Shown here piece by piece: positions 51,978 through 63,448 of a DNA stretch of 64,000 nt; position 1 is the first letter of the stretch, and the number at the start of each line of letters is the position of its first letter. The DNA comes from Adiantum capillus-veneris (lineage: Eukaryota; Streptophyta; Polypodiopsida; Polypodiales; Pteridaceae): NCBI GenBank assembly GCA_014529385.2, contig CM043963.1, forward strand, positions 101,164,912-101,228,911. Direction: 5' to 3'. The position numbers were made by a program, and so were the translations under genes. The notes under the pieces were generated by a model that made no database searches, was not told the DNA's origin, and saw only the letters and a program-made list of their open reading frames with translations.

Positions 51978-52194
51978 AATTTAATCTTTGTTCTAAGATA
52001 GCAACTCTCATTCAGTTTTCTCTTCTGTATTAAATAACTTCTCAAGAGTCTTTCCTCTAATATCTGTGATAATTTTTATGTTATGTTTCTCTATCATTTG
52101 TGAGACTTTTTTTAAGTTATGTTATGTTTAAGCTTATGTTCTGCAATTTTTTTCTTAAAGTTATATTACGTTCTTACTTTTCTCTACAAGAAGC

Positions 52195-52250
52195 TTTCAA
52201 ATTTTAGGATTCAACCCCTATAGTACAATTTTAGGATTCAACCCCTACAT
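52195..52250. repeat. Short tandem duplication
   Basis: TTTTAGGATTCAACCCCTA occurs twice with a 9-base spacer, just beyond the GIY-YIG gene. It could mark the 3' region of the composite element. Confidence 0.75.
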
Positions 52251-53840
52251 GTTCTACAGCTCAATGACTGATCAGGATACTAGTTCGTCCACATTACCTA
52301 AATGTCTTGCAATAACATCAAGAGAAATAGACAATGCATTCCAACAACCCCATGTCTAATACTTCTACAAAAAATGATCAACTAATAAAAAACAAACCAT
52401 GTAGCGACAACTGATATATTTTACAAGAAACTTATACGTGTACAAATGTTGCACCTTGTCTTCAGCACAAATTAATAGTATTCCTTGCTACTGCTTCTCA
52501 ATAACTTATGCACTAAACATATCATAACTCATTCCGGCACTCTCCAACTTTATACCTTCTCCTCCAAAGCTTGGCAATCAAGGCATACTAGTTTGAGTTG
52601 AAGACACCAATTTTATATAAAACAAAGTGAAAAGTGACCATGGCCTCCAGAAAAGAATGTGTAATCCACTACTCAGTCCTCTTTATAGAAATAGAAAAAC
52701 AAATGTGACCTCTCTCACAATGACCTGCACATACAGAAGACATTTCTTTGTTAATTCCGAAGAATTCAAGGCTTTACTAAGGCCTTCTGCAAGCCAAAAA
52801 GTACAGTATCCTGCTTTGCTACCGACCCTTTTTTTTTGTGCAAAGCAAGGCAATTATTGTTTCCTTGCATAGTTTCACTTCTAGAGACCAAACCCCTCTA
52901 TGCGATAGTGCACTGGATTGTTTTCTTGGCAACCTTCCCCATCAGTTCAGGTAACATTCAACAGGAATGCGCACAAACTAGCAAAATTATCCCTCAAATT
53001 ATCCAAAGCCCATTCCATCTCACTAGAGTTGCCATAAACCAATGACTAGGATGATAATATGGTTGTATTGCCAAAACCAGCAAGCAACCAACAAGCTACC
53101 CAAAGATGATTCTGCAAAGGGGACATCTCACATCCATATGAGCCAAGGTTCGTCGCATGCAATACATAGTTTCAATTTCTAAAACAAAGTGGAACACCGA
53201 GTGCCCATAGAATTGCAAAAGAAAGAGTCAATAGACCTTTCAGGGCCCATATCTCTATCTTCCCATATCATTACCATCTCCAACTTCCTACCAAACATGC
53301 TGTTGTTTCATAAAATCATTATTCAGAAGTCGTCAAGATTTACCTTTGGACACTAATTTGTAGTATTGGCACAATCACACAGAGCAAACACCATTAACAG
53401 ATCCTTCCTACAAGAAGTGCCGATGAACAAAATTTGTAAGCATTGAGGTGATAAGGTTGCAGTATCTCAGCTCACGGCTTACGGATAAGACCAAGTATCT
53501 CAACTCACTACACAGATAAAGGCAGACTATCAAAGGCCAATGGTTGTGGGGAGGCTTTGCAACCGGTACCCCACTTTTTGCAATCCCATCATGTTTGAAC
53601 CGAACCCTATGCAAAATGTAAGCATGATCTTCTCGCAGCTCCAAAAACCCTTCATAAATGTGGAGTTACAGCATGTCCCCTTCCATCCGTACCATACACA
53701 AAAAATAAGCAGAACCTTTGATTCATCATAGCTCCAAAAATGCTGTCTATCATCATAAATGCAGAATTAAACCGCGTCCTCTTCTATCTTTCTGTAGGTC
53801 TTTTGAATCAGTTTGCCTAAAAACAAAGGGACTCTGTTAT
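52251..53840. other. No ORF recognised; includes 3' flank of GIF
   Basis: No supported coding region. The part near 53.4-53.84 kb lies just downstream of the GIF stop on the minus strand and may be its 3' UTR. A degenerate 110-bp duplication there contains AGCTCCAAAAA and CATAAATG. Confidence 0.45.
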
Positions 53841-54413
53841 TTAGTTTTCCCCTTCATTGAAGGACTTGGTGTTAGATTGTCCCATTTCACCTCCTAACCC
53901 AGAACCTACAGTACCATTATTGGATAGTCGCATTTCCACAGCAGATCCTCTACTTATCTGTACGCCTTCTGGCACCCCACCCCCAGGGTAACCTCTGGAC
54001 ATCATCAAGTTGTTCATAGGCATGGCTGCCTCAGAGGGGTTCATTTGAAAGACATTTGCCCCTCCCTGCCCATGCATCCCTTGCTGTGGCTGTTGTAGCT
54101 TCGCTTGTTGTAATGCTGCTACCTCATTGGGTGTATACTGCATAGGATTCCTCATCATTGCTTGCGACGGCATATGCTTTTGTGCTTGCTGAGGTGACAT
54201 ATACTGCATTGCCATCGGCCTATGATGTGCCTGATCAACCAAAACAGAAAAAGAAAAGGCGTCAGCTGAGGTAGCATTGCTCACATATAGCGTCATCTGA
54301 GCACATAAGAGAGCATCAGCTACTATACCTGTTGGGCTATTGGAAGTGGTTGAGTTTGAGCATCTGCTACAGCAGCTAAAAACATCAGATTTGATTGCAA
54401 TTTCTGTTGAAAG
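53841..54413 (-). CDS. GIF: GRF-interacting factor (GIF/ANGUSTIFOLIA3 family), 3' exons only
   Basis: Two exons on the minus strand. Exon at 54413-54329 gives QKLQSNLMFLAAVADAQTQP, the end of the SSXT/SNH domain that binds GRF transcription factors. A 98-bp GT-AG intron (54328-54231, acceptor TTTGGTTGATCAG) follows. The next exon, 54230-53841, encodes a Gln/Met/Pro-rich segment (MAMQYMSPQQAQ) and a Gly/Asn-rich tail ending NEGEN, much like the acidic GN end of GIF proteins. About 157 residues are present, against roughly 200-250 for the family. GIF proteins act in the nucleus with GRFs and chromatin remodellers to promote cell proliferation in organs. The first SNH exon is not found up to 64 kb. 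It may lie beyond a TE-filled intron, or this may be a captured fragment. No stops break the exons. Confidence 0.85.
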   Translation of the reverse strand, partial: LSTEIAIKSDVFSCCSRCSNSTTSNSPTGIVADALLCAQMTLYVSNATSADAFSFSVLVDQAHHRPMAMQYMSPQQAQKHMPSQAMMRNPMQYTPNEVAALQQAKLQQPQQGMHGQGGANVFQMNPSEAAMPMNNLMMSRGYPGGGVPEGVQISRGSAVEMRLSNNGTVGSGLGGEMGQSNTKSFNEGEN

Positions 54414-54499
54414 CTGCATCCCACAACTCATCAATATTCAAGCCTAGGCCAGCTGACAGATTAACTTGCAAACCAATCAAATGTTAACTCATTCACAGG

Positions 54500-55045
54500 T
54501 AAATCCACAAGGGTGGTCAACGGGAAAAAGAGCAAGTTTTTCCTACCCGAGATACACTTTTTGGGACACATCTTCTCCACATAGGGTGTACAGATGGACC
54601 CCGCCAAGATAGAAACCATCCGGAATTGGCCACATTTATAGAATGTACATGAAGTTTGGAGCTTTTTGGGCTTATGCTCTTACTACAGGCGGCTCATTAG
54701 AAAGTTTGCGAAGATTGCTTCTCCATAGCATATCCTAATTGTTTGCTTGGGCCCTCAAAAATTGCATCATTCAAGACACTCAAGGAAAGTTCATGACTGG
54801 TCCTCTTTTGAGTTTACCAGATTTGTAGAAACATTTCGAGATTTACTATGATGCTTGTGGTAGCAGTCTGGGAGCGGTCTTAATGCAAGAGGGCCATGTC
54901 ATAGCCTGTGAGGGTAGAATATTCTCTAGACGGGAAAGGATCGCACAAATCTATGAGAAGGAGCTGTAAACAGTTAGACACATTCTGACTCAAGGAGACA
55001 TTTCTAGCTCGGAGCAGATTTCTGTTACCATATACGTGTGGTAGT
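54500..55045 (+). pseudogene. Decayed gypsy RT-RNase H fragment
   Basis: FLPEIHFLGHIF and MDPAKIETIRNWP (about 54540-54630) match the end of gypsy RT, then WSFLGLCSYYRRLIRKFA. An RNase H start, YYDACGSSLGAVLMQEG, lies near 54850. Stops interrupt all frames. It is cut by the copia LTR at about 55046. It lies upstream of GIF exon 2 and so would be inside its intron. Confidence 0.75.
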
Positions 55046-57190
55046 GATGTGTGTGAAACACACTTAGGACCGCTGGGGCATTTTTTCCATCACTCGTGCA
55101 TTGTATATACGCCCATCACTCTAGGGCTATCTTATCTTTCCATTGCACACTAAGTAATACACTCTCTTTTGTGTGCCTTGAGCTTCCTTCATCTTCTCGA
55201 AGCTGTGTGTGTTTCCTTGCAACCCTAATTCCAACAATTGGGATCAGAGCAGGTTGTGTCCTCCCGAGCTTAGTCGCTAGCAGCTCCATCACACGCCTGC
55301 TCACTTTCTCCAATTTCTGTGAGCTTTGGTGAGCGTCAACGGGTTGACAAATACTTCGGAATGCCTCGTAGAGCTACGTCTACTCAAATTTTTGATTCGG
55401 GCTCATTTCGGCCTCTGTTTCCACTACAAACAGTCCTGTGCAAGCAATTTTGTCATTTTTTGCAAAAATTTTGTCAGTGTCGTTTTCTGCATAACAGGTC
55501 CCTTACAGTCTTCTACAGGTTGTGCTATATAGCACGTGTTGGTCCCGCTTCGTTTCTCCTCGACACAGATGTGTCAAGATGTTTGCCGTTGGGATGGGGA
55601 CAATTACCCTATGGGGGCTTACATGATGCAACATGTCCTTGTATCAAAGGGCGTTTGGATTATTGTGCAGGACATTGATGTATGTCCTAGTTCCGAGGAT
55701 GTAGGCAATGTTGAGGATGTTGCAAGTTTTGGTTGCAAGGTTGTTGCTGGCAGAGCCGTTTTGCCTACGACTGAGCAAGCTCGTTGGGATGTAAGAGATG
55801 CGTGCTCATGCATTGATTGCCTTGTCTGTGAAGCGCACTATTACTCCTCATATTCGTTCAGCAAAATCTGCAAAACAGGCTTGTGATATTCTGGCTGGTC
55901 TTTATGCAAGTCACAATGAGACTAAAATTGCATTGCTGCGTAAAGAGCTAGAGTCGAAGATTATGCATGAGGAAGATGAGACGGACGCTTTCTTTGCTCG
56001 TGTCAAGGATATTAATGAGCAACTTTTCTACAGGCAAAGTCATTTCTACAATTCCCTTGTGCAGTCTATTCTTGATGCTTTGCCAGGTTCTTACCAGACT
56101 TTTGCTAGTACTTAGAGACTTATGACCCAAGGAAATCCAAAAGTTGTCAAATTTGATGCATTATGCACATTGCTGTTGCAAGAGTCACTTTCCAGGAAAA
56201 ACAGGGCTAATCAGCGTACAATTGAACACACCTTTATTAATGCTCAAAGAAAAGGTGGTAACAACAATGTAGCCACTTCTCATGATTCTTCTGCGAGTGG
56301 TAAATCACCTTTTTCCTAATGCTTCTACTGGCAGCAATTTATCTGGGAATTTTGGTGAAAGGGCAAAAAGAAGATGCATTGCCATTATTGTAAAGCTAAT
56401 GATCACTTGATCAAACAGTGTCCTAAGTTGAAGGCAAAAGAGTCTAAGAAGAAAGAGGTTGGTTCCACTACAAATGCAACTATTGTTGAGTCTTCTGTGA
56501 AAGTAGATTGTGATGTTGATGTTGATGCAGAATGGGCTTTTAGTGCAGAGTGCACTTACGATCCTTTTGTCCATGATGCATGTATTTCAGTTGCTACAGA
56601 TGCTCATGTGTGATACTTTGACAGTAATGCTACAAAGCACATTACCTCTCACCGTGACTTGTTTACCTCTCTCGAGGATGTCCCTCGTGGAAATTCAGTC
56701 ACTTGTGCCAACAATGCCTCTTATCCGGTCAAGGGAGTTGGAAAGACTATGCTGACTGCTATGAATGGCATTTCTTTCACACTTGTTGATGCACTTTATG
56801 TAGCTGGGATCAAGAAGAACCTTTTGTCTATATTTGCACTTGCTAGATTGGTCTTGTTGTGAAATTTGTGGATAACAGATGTACAGTTTATGATCTCAAT
56901 TTTGGTGATGAGATAGTTGCATCAGGCATTTTATGTCGTGGGTTGTATAAGCTCACTTTGTATGACAAGTGTGGGCAGAATTTTGCGAATGCAGTTGGGG
57001 ATTCTGAGGCTATTTCAAATGCAAAACTCTCGATCAATCGAACTCGAAGGATGACGGCTTTTTTATTATGCATCAAAGTGATGGTTCAGTTTTGGATCTG
57101 AATGGTAGCATCTTTTTTGTCGTGCCAAGGCATGCCCAAAGAGTGTCGCAATGTCCTAACTTCATGGTGTGGAAGTCGGTCTTGCCATGG
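55046..57190 (+). pseudogene. Truncated copia element: LTR, gag and protease
   Basis: A putative short LTR of about 190 bp ends at CCAACA (55236), directly followed by ATTGGGATCAGAGC, close to the initiator-Met PBS TGGTATCAGAGC. The gag (about 55.75-56.1 kb) has an ITPHIRSAKSAKQAC and LRKELESKIMHEED pattern typical of copia gag. A CCHC knuckle, CHYCKANDHLIKQC, lies at about 56377. A protease-like YFDSNATKHIT at about 56610 has SN for SG after the Asp. The frame continues to about 57100 with stops at 56114, 56317, 56610 and 56860. Integrase and RT are missing. No matching 3' LTR was found. Confidence 0.8.
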
Positions 57191-57367
57191 TATCCTTAGA
57201 TGGTAACAGGAAGAGCACCAATGAGTGGTGCAATTTTATGAGTTTGCCCTATGGCTAACTCAACCTCAAGCTCTTCAGTAAATTGATCATATTCACGGTA
57301 ATAGACTTGGATACTCCAAGCTAAGAATCTAATGGAGCACACTTGAGAGAAACTGAAAGAACTGAAC

Positions 57368-57398
<31 letters not shown>

Positions 57399-57433
57399 GA
57401 CACAGCACGACGGAGTTTCGCGCCCATAGAGAC

Positions 57434-57957
57434 TTGCCCCAAAGACTAGCACCCCTTTCTGTATTACTACTTTATTAATGCTTCGCAAAGTACAATGTCC
57501 GAGCGTCCTCTTCTCAACAACGCTCCCAAGCTAATGCGTCCGTGAATGAGGCCCTAGCAATGAATTGACCGTGGGCCTTCCAAAAGGAGCTTACATGAAA
57601 AGCTTCAAGTCTAAAAGCATCTTGGCTCAAAAGCTAGCGCTAGAAGCTGCCATCGCGATTTATGGAAATGTATACAGCTTGCCACGTCAACAATGCAAAT
57701 CGCAGACGTCCGTACAATTGCCACGTCATCAACCTTCTACGCAATTTTTTAGTGGGCCTGCTTTATTTTTAATTTCTTGTGTCCCTTAGGTATCATTGGA
57801 TAGGGTCCCATAAGTTGGTAGGAACTAAACTTTTAAAATTAGGCCTCTCCACAAGACTTGAAAGTTGGTAAACTACTTCTACATCTTTCATTAGGGATTT
57901 GACTCCTCTCTATCAGAGTCCGTCCTTTAGGTCATGCCATGTCATCACTTTGTGACA
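57434..57957 (-). repeat. LTR family X, copy A
   Basis: On the minus strand it starts TGTCACAAAGTGATGACATG, passes GGGACCCTATCCAATGATAC and TTGCCACGTCA-type motifs (read on the plus strand), and ends near a diverged form of GAAATACCGAAAGGGACGCC. It is more diverged than copies B and C. Confidence 0.7.
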
Positions 57958-59035
57958 TACCCCCTTCTTGAACGAATTGTAATCAACCTTAATTACGCCT
58001 ACAAAAACAGACATAGGGCAAAAACTAGTTCAGTACACACTGACTAGACGCACTAGGCGACACATATCCAGTACTTGCACGAAGATGAGAGTCACTGAAC
58101 ATTCAGATCACATTCATTATCCCCGTCGAGATCTTAGATGAGAATCATGATCACTATAACGTATTTAGCAGTCACATCCAGATCGCACAGATCTCTAGCG
58201 AATGTCTTGATTAACTAAATCTTGTTACTATCATATCCACATCACCGCTCAGGTGAACAAGACCTAAACGTTGTAATCATTTCATCCTTGAAACATGCAC
58301 TCAAACACTACACGCATGAGAGAGTACATATAACCGATTCATTTTCAGAATTAGCATTTCAAAGTACTTCTTTTCATAAAGTCATACAAAAGAATATTGT
58401 CAGCCTGTCACTATCCCTGAAATCACAAAAGAAATTAGTGACTTTATCCCATCTGGGTAATCTGTGACGAAGGAGCGGAGTAACTCCCATCGTGCAATCC
58501 ACACCGCACCAAATTCAACTTGATTAGAATGATTTTTAGTGTGCTTTCTATTTAGACTTTTTAACTCTACTTGAGCATGATGTTTGTAATTTGTTTGAAA
58601 TATAATTTATCGGAACTTGTCTCGGTATTGATTGAGTTTGCTTGATTCTAGTTTTGATGTTGGTTTCAATGCAAACTGGAAGACCTCTGGATGACGCAGG
58701 CTGCGGTCTAGGGAGCATCTAGTTGTATTTGGCGATGCATGTAGCGGTCAAGAGTGTTTGGTTGTAAATGGAAACCTCCAAGCGACGCTGGTTGTGGTCT
58801 AGGGAGCGTTTGGTTGTATATTTGGCCTCTAAATACCTCATGGCCAGGACTTCGGTTCTAGGGGGAGTATTTATGGAGGATTTGTCTCTCTGTCTTGTGT
58901 TTCCATCTGTAATCATCGCCATTGAATCGTAATTTGTGAAGCATATACTTCCAAGTTGGGTGAGATTGCTTGGGTATGTGATCCTAGTGCATGGAGACAC
59001 CCCTTTAAAGATCAGTGCGGTCTAGGTGTGATGGC
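57958..59035. other. No intact gene; local duplication
   Basis: GTCTAGGGAGCRTYTRGTTGT with surrounding sequence repeats at about 58705 and 58797, part of a tandem pair of about 93 bp. CTAGGGGGAGTATT at about 58858 resembles a copia PPT. No ORF is recognised. Confidence 0.5.
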
Positions 59036-59039
59036 TAGC

Positions 59040-59460
59040 CTTGCTACGCCAGAATATCAAGAGCGAGGGGCCTAAAACCCAAACTAAAGAAATTGCCCAA
59101 CTTAGAAAACTTGGCCGAGGGGCCTAAACCCTAGCAGAAGAAAAAACTACAAAATTTGCGTAGAACTTGCTAATGCGGTATTTGCTCGAAAATCGTGGAA
59201 ATTGTTGATGTGGCAACATTGTACGGACGGCACGGTTTGGAGTGGGCGCTAGATTTTGGATCTAGAGCTTTTAGGAATTGAGCTTTTCATATCTATTGCT
59301 TTTGAGAGGCCAAGGGCCTTTAAATAAGAACTTGGGGTTCTTGCTCTGGCATTTCAAATTGCAAAGAGGTAGAGGAGCCCCCAGTAGTTATAACCTGTTG
59401 AAGCATTATAAAGAAATACCGAAAGGGACGCCAGTGTTTTGGGGCCAATGCTCTCGTAGT
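59040..59460 (+). repeat. LTR family X, partial copy D
   Basis: Plus-oriented. It shares ATAAAGAAATACCGAAAGGG and the GGGGCCAATGCTCTC end with copy B, and GGGCCTTTAAATAAGAA with copy C. The 5' part is missing or diverged. Confidence 0.65.
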
Positions 59461-59470
59461 GGAGCTCTGC

Positions 59471-59517
<47 letters not shown>
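59471..59517. repeat. (CT)n microsatellite
   Basis: A 47-bp CT tract immediately after partial copy D. Confidence 0.97.
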
Positions 59518-59520
<3 letters not shown>

Positions 59521-59529
59521 TCAGTTGTT

Positions 59530-59944
59530 TTCCAGTGCTGAATGTCTGTTCCAATTTGTTCTTTTCAGTTGGCATGTGGTGCCCTCCTGTTACATTGCTC
59601 CTCACTTCCTCCTTGTCTTCGCCATCTTCAAATTCCGCAAGGTTGACGTGTCTTTTCCCGTTGAACTTGCTCCTATTATTGCTGCAACCTCTACTTTGAC
59701 ACTTGGACGATGAATGTCCCTTTTTGCCGCAATGCATACAAAATTTGTTTTTGTAGCAATCTTTGGAGGATTGTACAAGCTTGCCACACTGGTAACACTT
59801 CTTTATATTGGTTGAACTAGATGAGGAACTACCGATGTTGATGAAGATGCAACTAAAGCACCTCCACTTGAAACTAAAGCACATCATTAGTCTATTGACG
59901 AGACTAGAGACATCCTCTCCTTGAAGCATAACTAGCTTGTACAA
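59530..59944 (-). pseudogene. Retroelement gag fragment with zinc knuckle
   Basis: A minus-strand frame starting at 59944 contains CYQCGKLVQSSKDC (a degenerate CCHC lacking His) and then a regular knuckle CMHCGKKGHSSSKC, with a Ser-rich spacer before and a basic, Asn-rich tail after. Beyond about 59530 the frame runs into a (CT)n tract and a plus-oriented LTR and is no longer meaningful. The lineage was not assigned. Confidence 0.6.
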
Positions 59945-59999
59945 GTTAATCTTGAGACCATTCTACTATGCTTTGTCTTTGCATCAAAAAAAAATTCTA

Positions 60000-60905
60000 G
60001 GATATCCATGCTTGAATTGCAATGGTGCAAATATCAACGAAGTACACATAAATATCAGGGAATTGCAATGATAATTATACATAAAGCTTGTTCATCTTTG
60101 GCTTGAGCTTGTTCACTTAATGCGCTAGTTTGAGTGCCTTCACTTGTCGATGGTTCACATAGTGCTGTAGATTTGACTACGGACCATGATTGTTTCTTCA
60201 CGAGATGCCCTCTAACTTTGTCTGCCATATATGAAACCCCTCACCATTGAATTTCTCAACTCCCTTTTCTCCCATTGTGCAAAACTGCAAATAACGGGGT
60301 TTTAAGACTTGGAGGCTTTCCAAAGTCACTGTCTACCTCTTTGCAAAACCACGATAATTAGATCATCTCCATGAATGAGAATTAGTGCATAGAATGCAAG
60401 AATATTGTGCTTGCATGCATAACTTATAACTTTGGGTAACAAGCAAACGAGAGAGAGCTATAGGAAATGTGTCCTTTTCTTTGAAAATCCCTAAGCTAAA
60501 AAAGTGCTTGATGCCTTTTGTTGTGGATGAAGCTTCCCTCTTACTGGAATTTTTTGCTCGAAAACAATGTGACTTTTTGCTCAGCTTTGAGAGATTAGCA
60601 TATCTTTGCAAGAGGTGTTGCTATTTCTCCTTGGTAACAAACCACCCCTAGAAGGAGTGCATTGGAGATCTTTTGGACAAGGGATTGCCCACGAAAAAAG
60701 GCCCCCTGTCCGACCTGACAGAAAGGATAAGCCCGATTGGAGATTGATTGGCATTCAAAAACCTAGTTATGTGAACCGCCGATGGGAACCTGTTAACAAG
60801 AGAACACCACGTGCCAATGGAAAAGAACAGACGAGATACCTTTAAACACTTCAAAACAACTGAATTGAGAGAGAGTGCACGACACATGGAGTGACACAGT
60901 TACAC
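60000..60905. other. No gene recognised
   Basis: Interior of the family X element. Only short frames, none recognisable, and no visible PBS next to copy B. Confidence 0.45.
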
Positions 60906-60916
60906 CCCAAGAGAGC

Positions 60917-61523
60917 ATTGGCCCCAATGGCGTCCCTTTCGGAATTTCTTTATATTGCTTGAACTCTGTACAACGGCGGCGTCACCTATTTGCACCTTCA
61001 CCCGAAAGAGTGCTAGATAATGAGCTATGACCACATATTTAAAGGCCCTACGCCAAAAGCAATTTACATGGAAAGCATCAAACTCTAAAATCATTTGGTT
61101 CCAAAAGCATCTCGCCCAAAAGCAACCAGCACTAAATCTGATAATCCGTACAGTATGCCACGTCAGTAGTCCAACGCAAAACGCAAAATTCCGTACATCT
61201 GCCACGTCAGTAGCCCAACGCAAATTACGGAGTGTCGTACAGTCTACCACATCATCAGTTCTCCACGCGATGGGCTTTTAAGTGTGCGTATTGGTCCTGC
61301 TTTATTAAATGGCTTGTGCCACTAGGGCCCCATGGACGAGGTCCCATAAGTTGGAAAGACTTCTTTTAAAGTCTTGTCCCAATTCGACGAGGATTTGTAA
61401 GTTGGTAAAAACTTCTACTTCTTCTTCTTCTATTGCTTCTTCATTTAGAGTTTAGGCCCCTTGGCCGGGATTTGCAAGTTGGCTCAGGTCTTCAGTCGCT
61501 TCACATGTCAGCAGTTTGTGACA
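60917..61523 (-). repeat. LTR family X, copy B
   Basis: Minus strand: starts TGTCACAAACTGCTGACATG and ends GGGACGCCATTGGGGCCAAT. It carries two CTGACGTGGCA motifs (plus-strand TGCCACGTCAG at about 61157 and 61200) and a third, changed copy near 61250. Confidence 0.82.
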
Positions 61524-61575
61524 GAACCAACTACAGTAGAAGCGACCCCACTTTAGGGTGTTGTGTAAGGTCTAG

Positions 61576-61759
61576 TGACATCCGAGAATGGGGGAAAAAA
61601 GGGGGCACGCAATAGCCTATGCGAAACTATACCTTTCGGACCCAAAACATCATTCAATTTGATTTACTGACATCCGAGAATGGGGGAAAAAGGGGGCACG
61701 CACTAGCCTATGTGAAATTGTACCTTTCGGACCCAAAACATCATTCAATTTGATTTACT
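61576..61759. repeat. Tandem duplication, 92-bp unit
   Basis: Two adjacent copies starting TGACATCCGAGAATGGGGGA (61576 and 61668) and ending CATTCAATTTGATTTACT. They differ by a few bases and one A-run length, so the duplication is fairly recent. Confidence 0.95.
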
Positions 61760-62375
61760 ACCATGAAGAATTCCGCCCACAAGCCCACATTATAAAATCA
61801 AAATACCTTCCCACTTGAACCACCAACCCTCTATACCAAATAGAGTGAATGACCTAGCCAACCCTCCTCGTGAGGCTTTGTGGGAGGGTAAAGCTCAAAT
61901 AAGATGTTAATGCAAAGTCTTACACAGCTCACAAACTCACACCTATTTTTGGCAAAACTTGAGGTGGTTAATGAAAGGGCTATAATGCTGGCTTGATCAA
62001 GAGGTATTGATGCGCACTATGCATACACAAAAATTCCAAGTGGACTGAAGCTATCCATGAAGCCAACATTCCAATACCACTTCTTGAGCTTGGGAAGAAC
62101 TTGACAAGACATCAATTTGATGATGAAAATGGAGAACTGTGTGGTTTTTATTTGGCACATGGAAATGCAATACACAAAATAGAAAACTAGTGATCTCCTA
62201 ATCTAATGCCTAAGCCTTCTCCTAATCAAGGTTCAATTAACCAAGATGATTAGTGCCACTAGAGACTAGAACCCAAGTACATAATTACCTTAGCTAATCT
62301 CCGCATTAATTAGAGAGAAGAGGTGCAAATGCTAATTAATTAAGAGGTACCATCTTCTTATGGCTCCGATACCAA
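61760..62375. other. No gene recognised
   Basis: Probably interior of a minus-strand LTR element, given the primer-site-like sequence at its right end. No domain is recognisable. Confidence 0.4.
62361..62375 (-). other. Initiator-Met-type primer binding site
   Basis: The minus strand reads TTGGTATCGGAGCC, one base different from the usual TGGTATCAGAGCC, next to the LTR at 62377-62768. Confidence 0.6.
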
Positions 62376-62376
62376 T

Positions 62377-62768
62377 TCTTAATCCTATGGTGGATTAATT
62401 AGAGAAGCATGCATAGTGATTTAGAACAACAACAATACACACAATGTATTAAGATGAAATCAAGTACATTATTCACCATAAATTCACACTATAAGTGTGT
62501 ACAAGATAGGCTCTTAAGTAAAAAGGTGTTGTGCAAATGTGTAGTTACTAAAACAATGTATCTGGCCCCAAGAGGCACCCCAAATCAGCCCCTACAAAGG
62601 GGGATCAACCCATGAAGCTAAGACAATGGTTTGGAGCCTTGTACAACTAATTTGGATGCTTGTACACCTCACATGGAGGTCACATGAAAAGTGCCACAAG
62701 CTAATGACTAGACTAGAGAAGATACACATCATATGCTGGTGCATAGGCCAAAGGCTGCATACCCAACA
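62377..62768 (-). repeat. LTR of a probable copia element (5' LTR, minus strand)
   Basis: The minus strand begins TGTTGGGTATGCAGCC (62768), a typical copia LTR start, and runs about 390 bp to the initiator-Met-type PBS. No partner LTR was seen to the left within 400 bp of interior searched by eye, so the rest may be deleted. It interrupts a gypsy RT remnant. Confidence 0.6.
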
Positions 62769-62799
62769 GTTTTTACATCCATTGTGTTGTTCCATTATT

Positions 62800-63060
62800 T
62801 TGCCGCCTTGTCAAGTGACTCATCAATTTCATATGATATTCTCATGTGCAGTGCTTCCAAAGCAAAACACTTGGAGCATCTTTGTATGGTTGTCAAATTG
62901 CTCCGTAAGCACAAGCTCTATGCAAAGGAGAGCAAGTGTCAGTTTCTGAGGACAAAAAACATTACCTTGGACGTGTTATTTATGAACAAGGTCTCAACTC
63001 TCCACATGGATCGGGCAAGCTTGAGACCATTTTGAAGTGGCCATGTCCCGCCAATTTAGT
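62800..63060 (+). pseudogene. Gypsy RT C-terminal fragment
   Basis: AKHLEHLCMVVKLLRKHKLY and then AKESKCQFL match the thumb-side end of gypsy RT after the catalytic loop. The expected YxDD region at the start is decayed (YDILMCSAS). It continues with a KWPCPANL-like segment near 63040. Frameshifts are present. Confidence 0.75.
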
Positions 63061-63448
63061 AGACAGACATAAATGACATCTACCCTATGTGGACAAGTTA
63101 ACTCCTACTTCTAGGGTTTAAGACACCCTAGGAAGTGTTATAGCACCCTTGTGAGCCCGTATGCAAGATGTGCATGTCCAAGCACTTTAGTATAGTTGCA
63201 TAGTGCAGTTGCATACCCTCTGATGACACATGGGCACTGCCAATGGCATTGGGGAGTGTTTCCATACTGTAGAACTAGTACCTAACCTAGGCACTTGACA
63301 GCATATCAAGCACCTCTAATCTAATAATGTTGACAATATTAATAAGTGAACTGGCATTAATTAACGAAGTCATGTGGGAAAATCTGGCACTTGCACTACT
63401 CGACCCACGTCCGGTTTCATATTCCATAAAGAAAATAGGGGGACAATA
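63061..63448. other. No gene; ends in a polypurine tract
   Basis: Non-coding. GAAAATAGGGGGACAATA at about 63431-63448 lies right before LTR copy C and fits a PPT. Confidence 0.55.

Larger units (their letters stand above)
44960..52000 (+). mobile_element. Composite Helitron-like element: kinase, Rep-helicase, GIY-YIG nuclease
   Basis: Three successive plus-strand genes occupy this span. The middle one has a rolling-circle Rep HxH motif, a paired-Tyr/Lys motif and a PIF1-like helicase, a combination known for Helitrons. The third overlaps the Rep-helicase stop by four bases. The first ends about 290 bp before it. The genes share orientation, spacing and a similar level of decay. No terminal TC or hairpin-CTRR ends could be fixed, so the limits are those of the genes. 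The kinase might instead be a separate gene. Confidence 0.6.
57434..61523 (-). mobile_element. LTR element on the minus strand (LTR family X)
   Basis: Two same-orientation copies of LTR family X (60917-61523 and 57434-57957) flank about 2.96 kb. Just upstream (minus strand) of the left copy's TGTCAC start is AAGAAGGGGGTA, a PPT. The right copy has no such tract, so it is the 5' LTR. No clear PBS was seen. The interior holds a zinc-knuckle frame (59.5-59.95 kb) and a plus-oriented partial LTR of the same family, so the structure is rearranged or nested. The target duplication was not resolved. Confidence 0.5.

Noticed and set aside
52255..52290. CTAGT preceded by the palindrome CTGATCAG as a Helitron 3' end
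   Set aside because: The palindrome is short and AT-rich, and chance matches to CTAGT are common. A copy comparison is needed.
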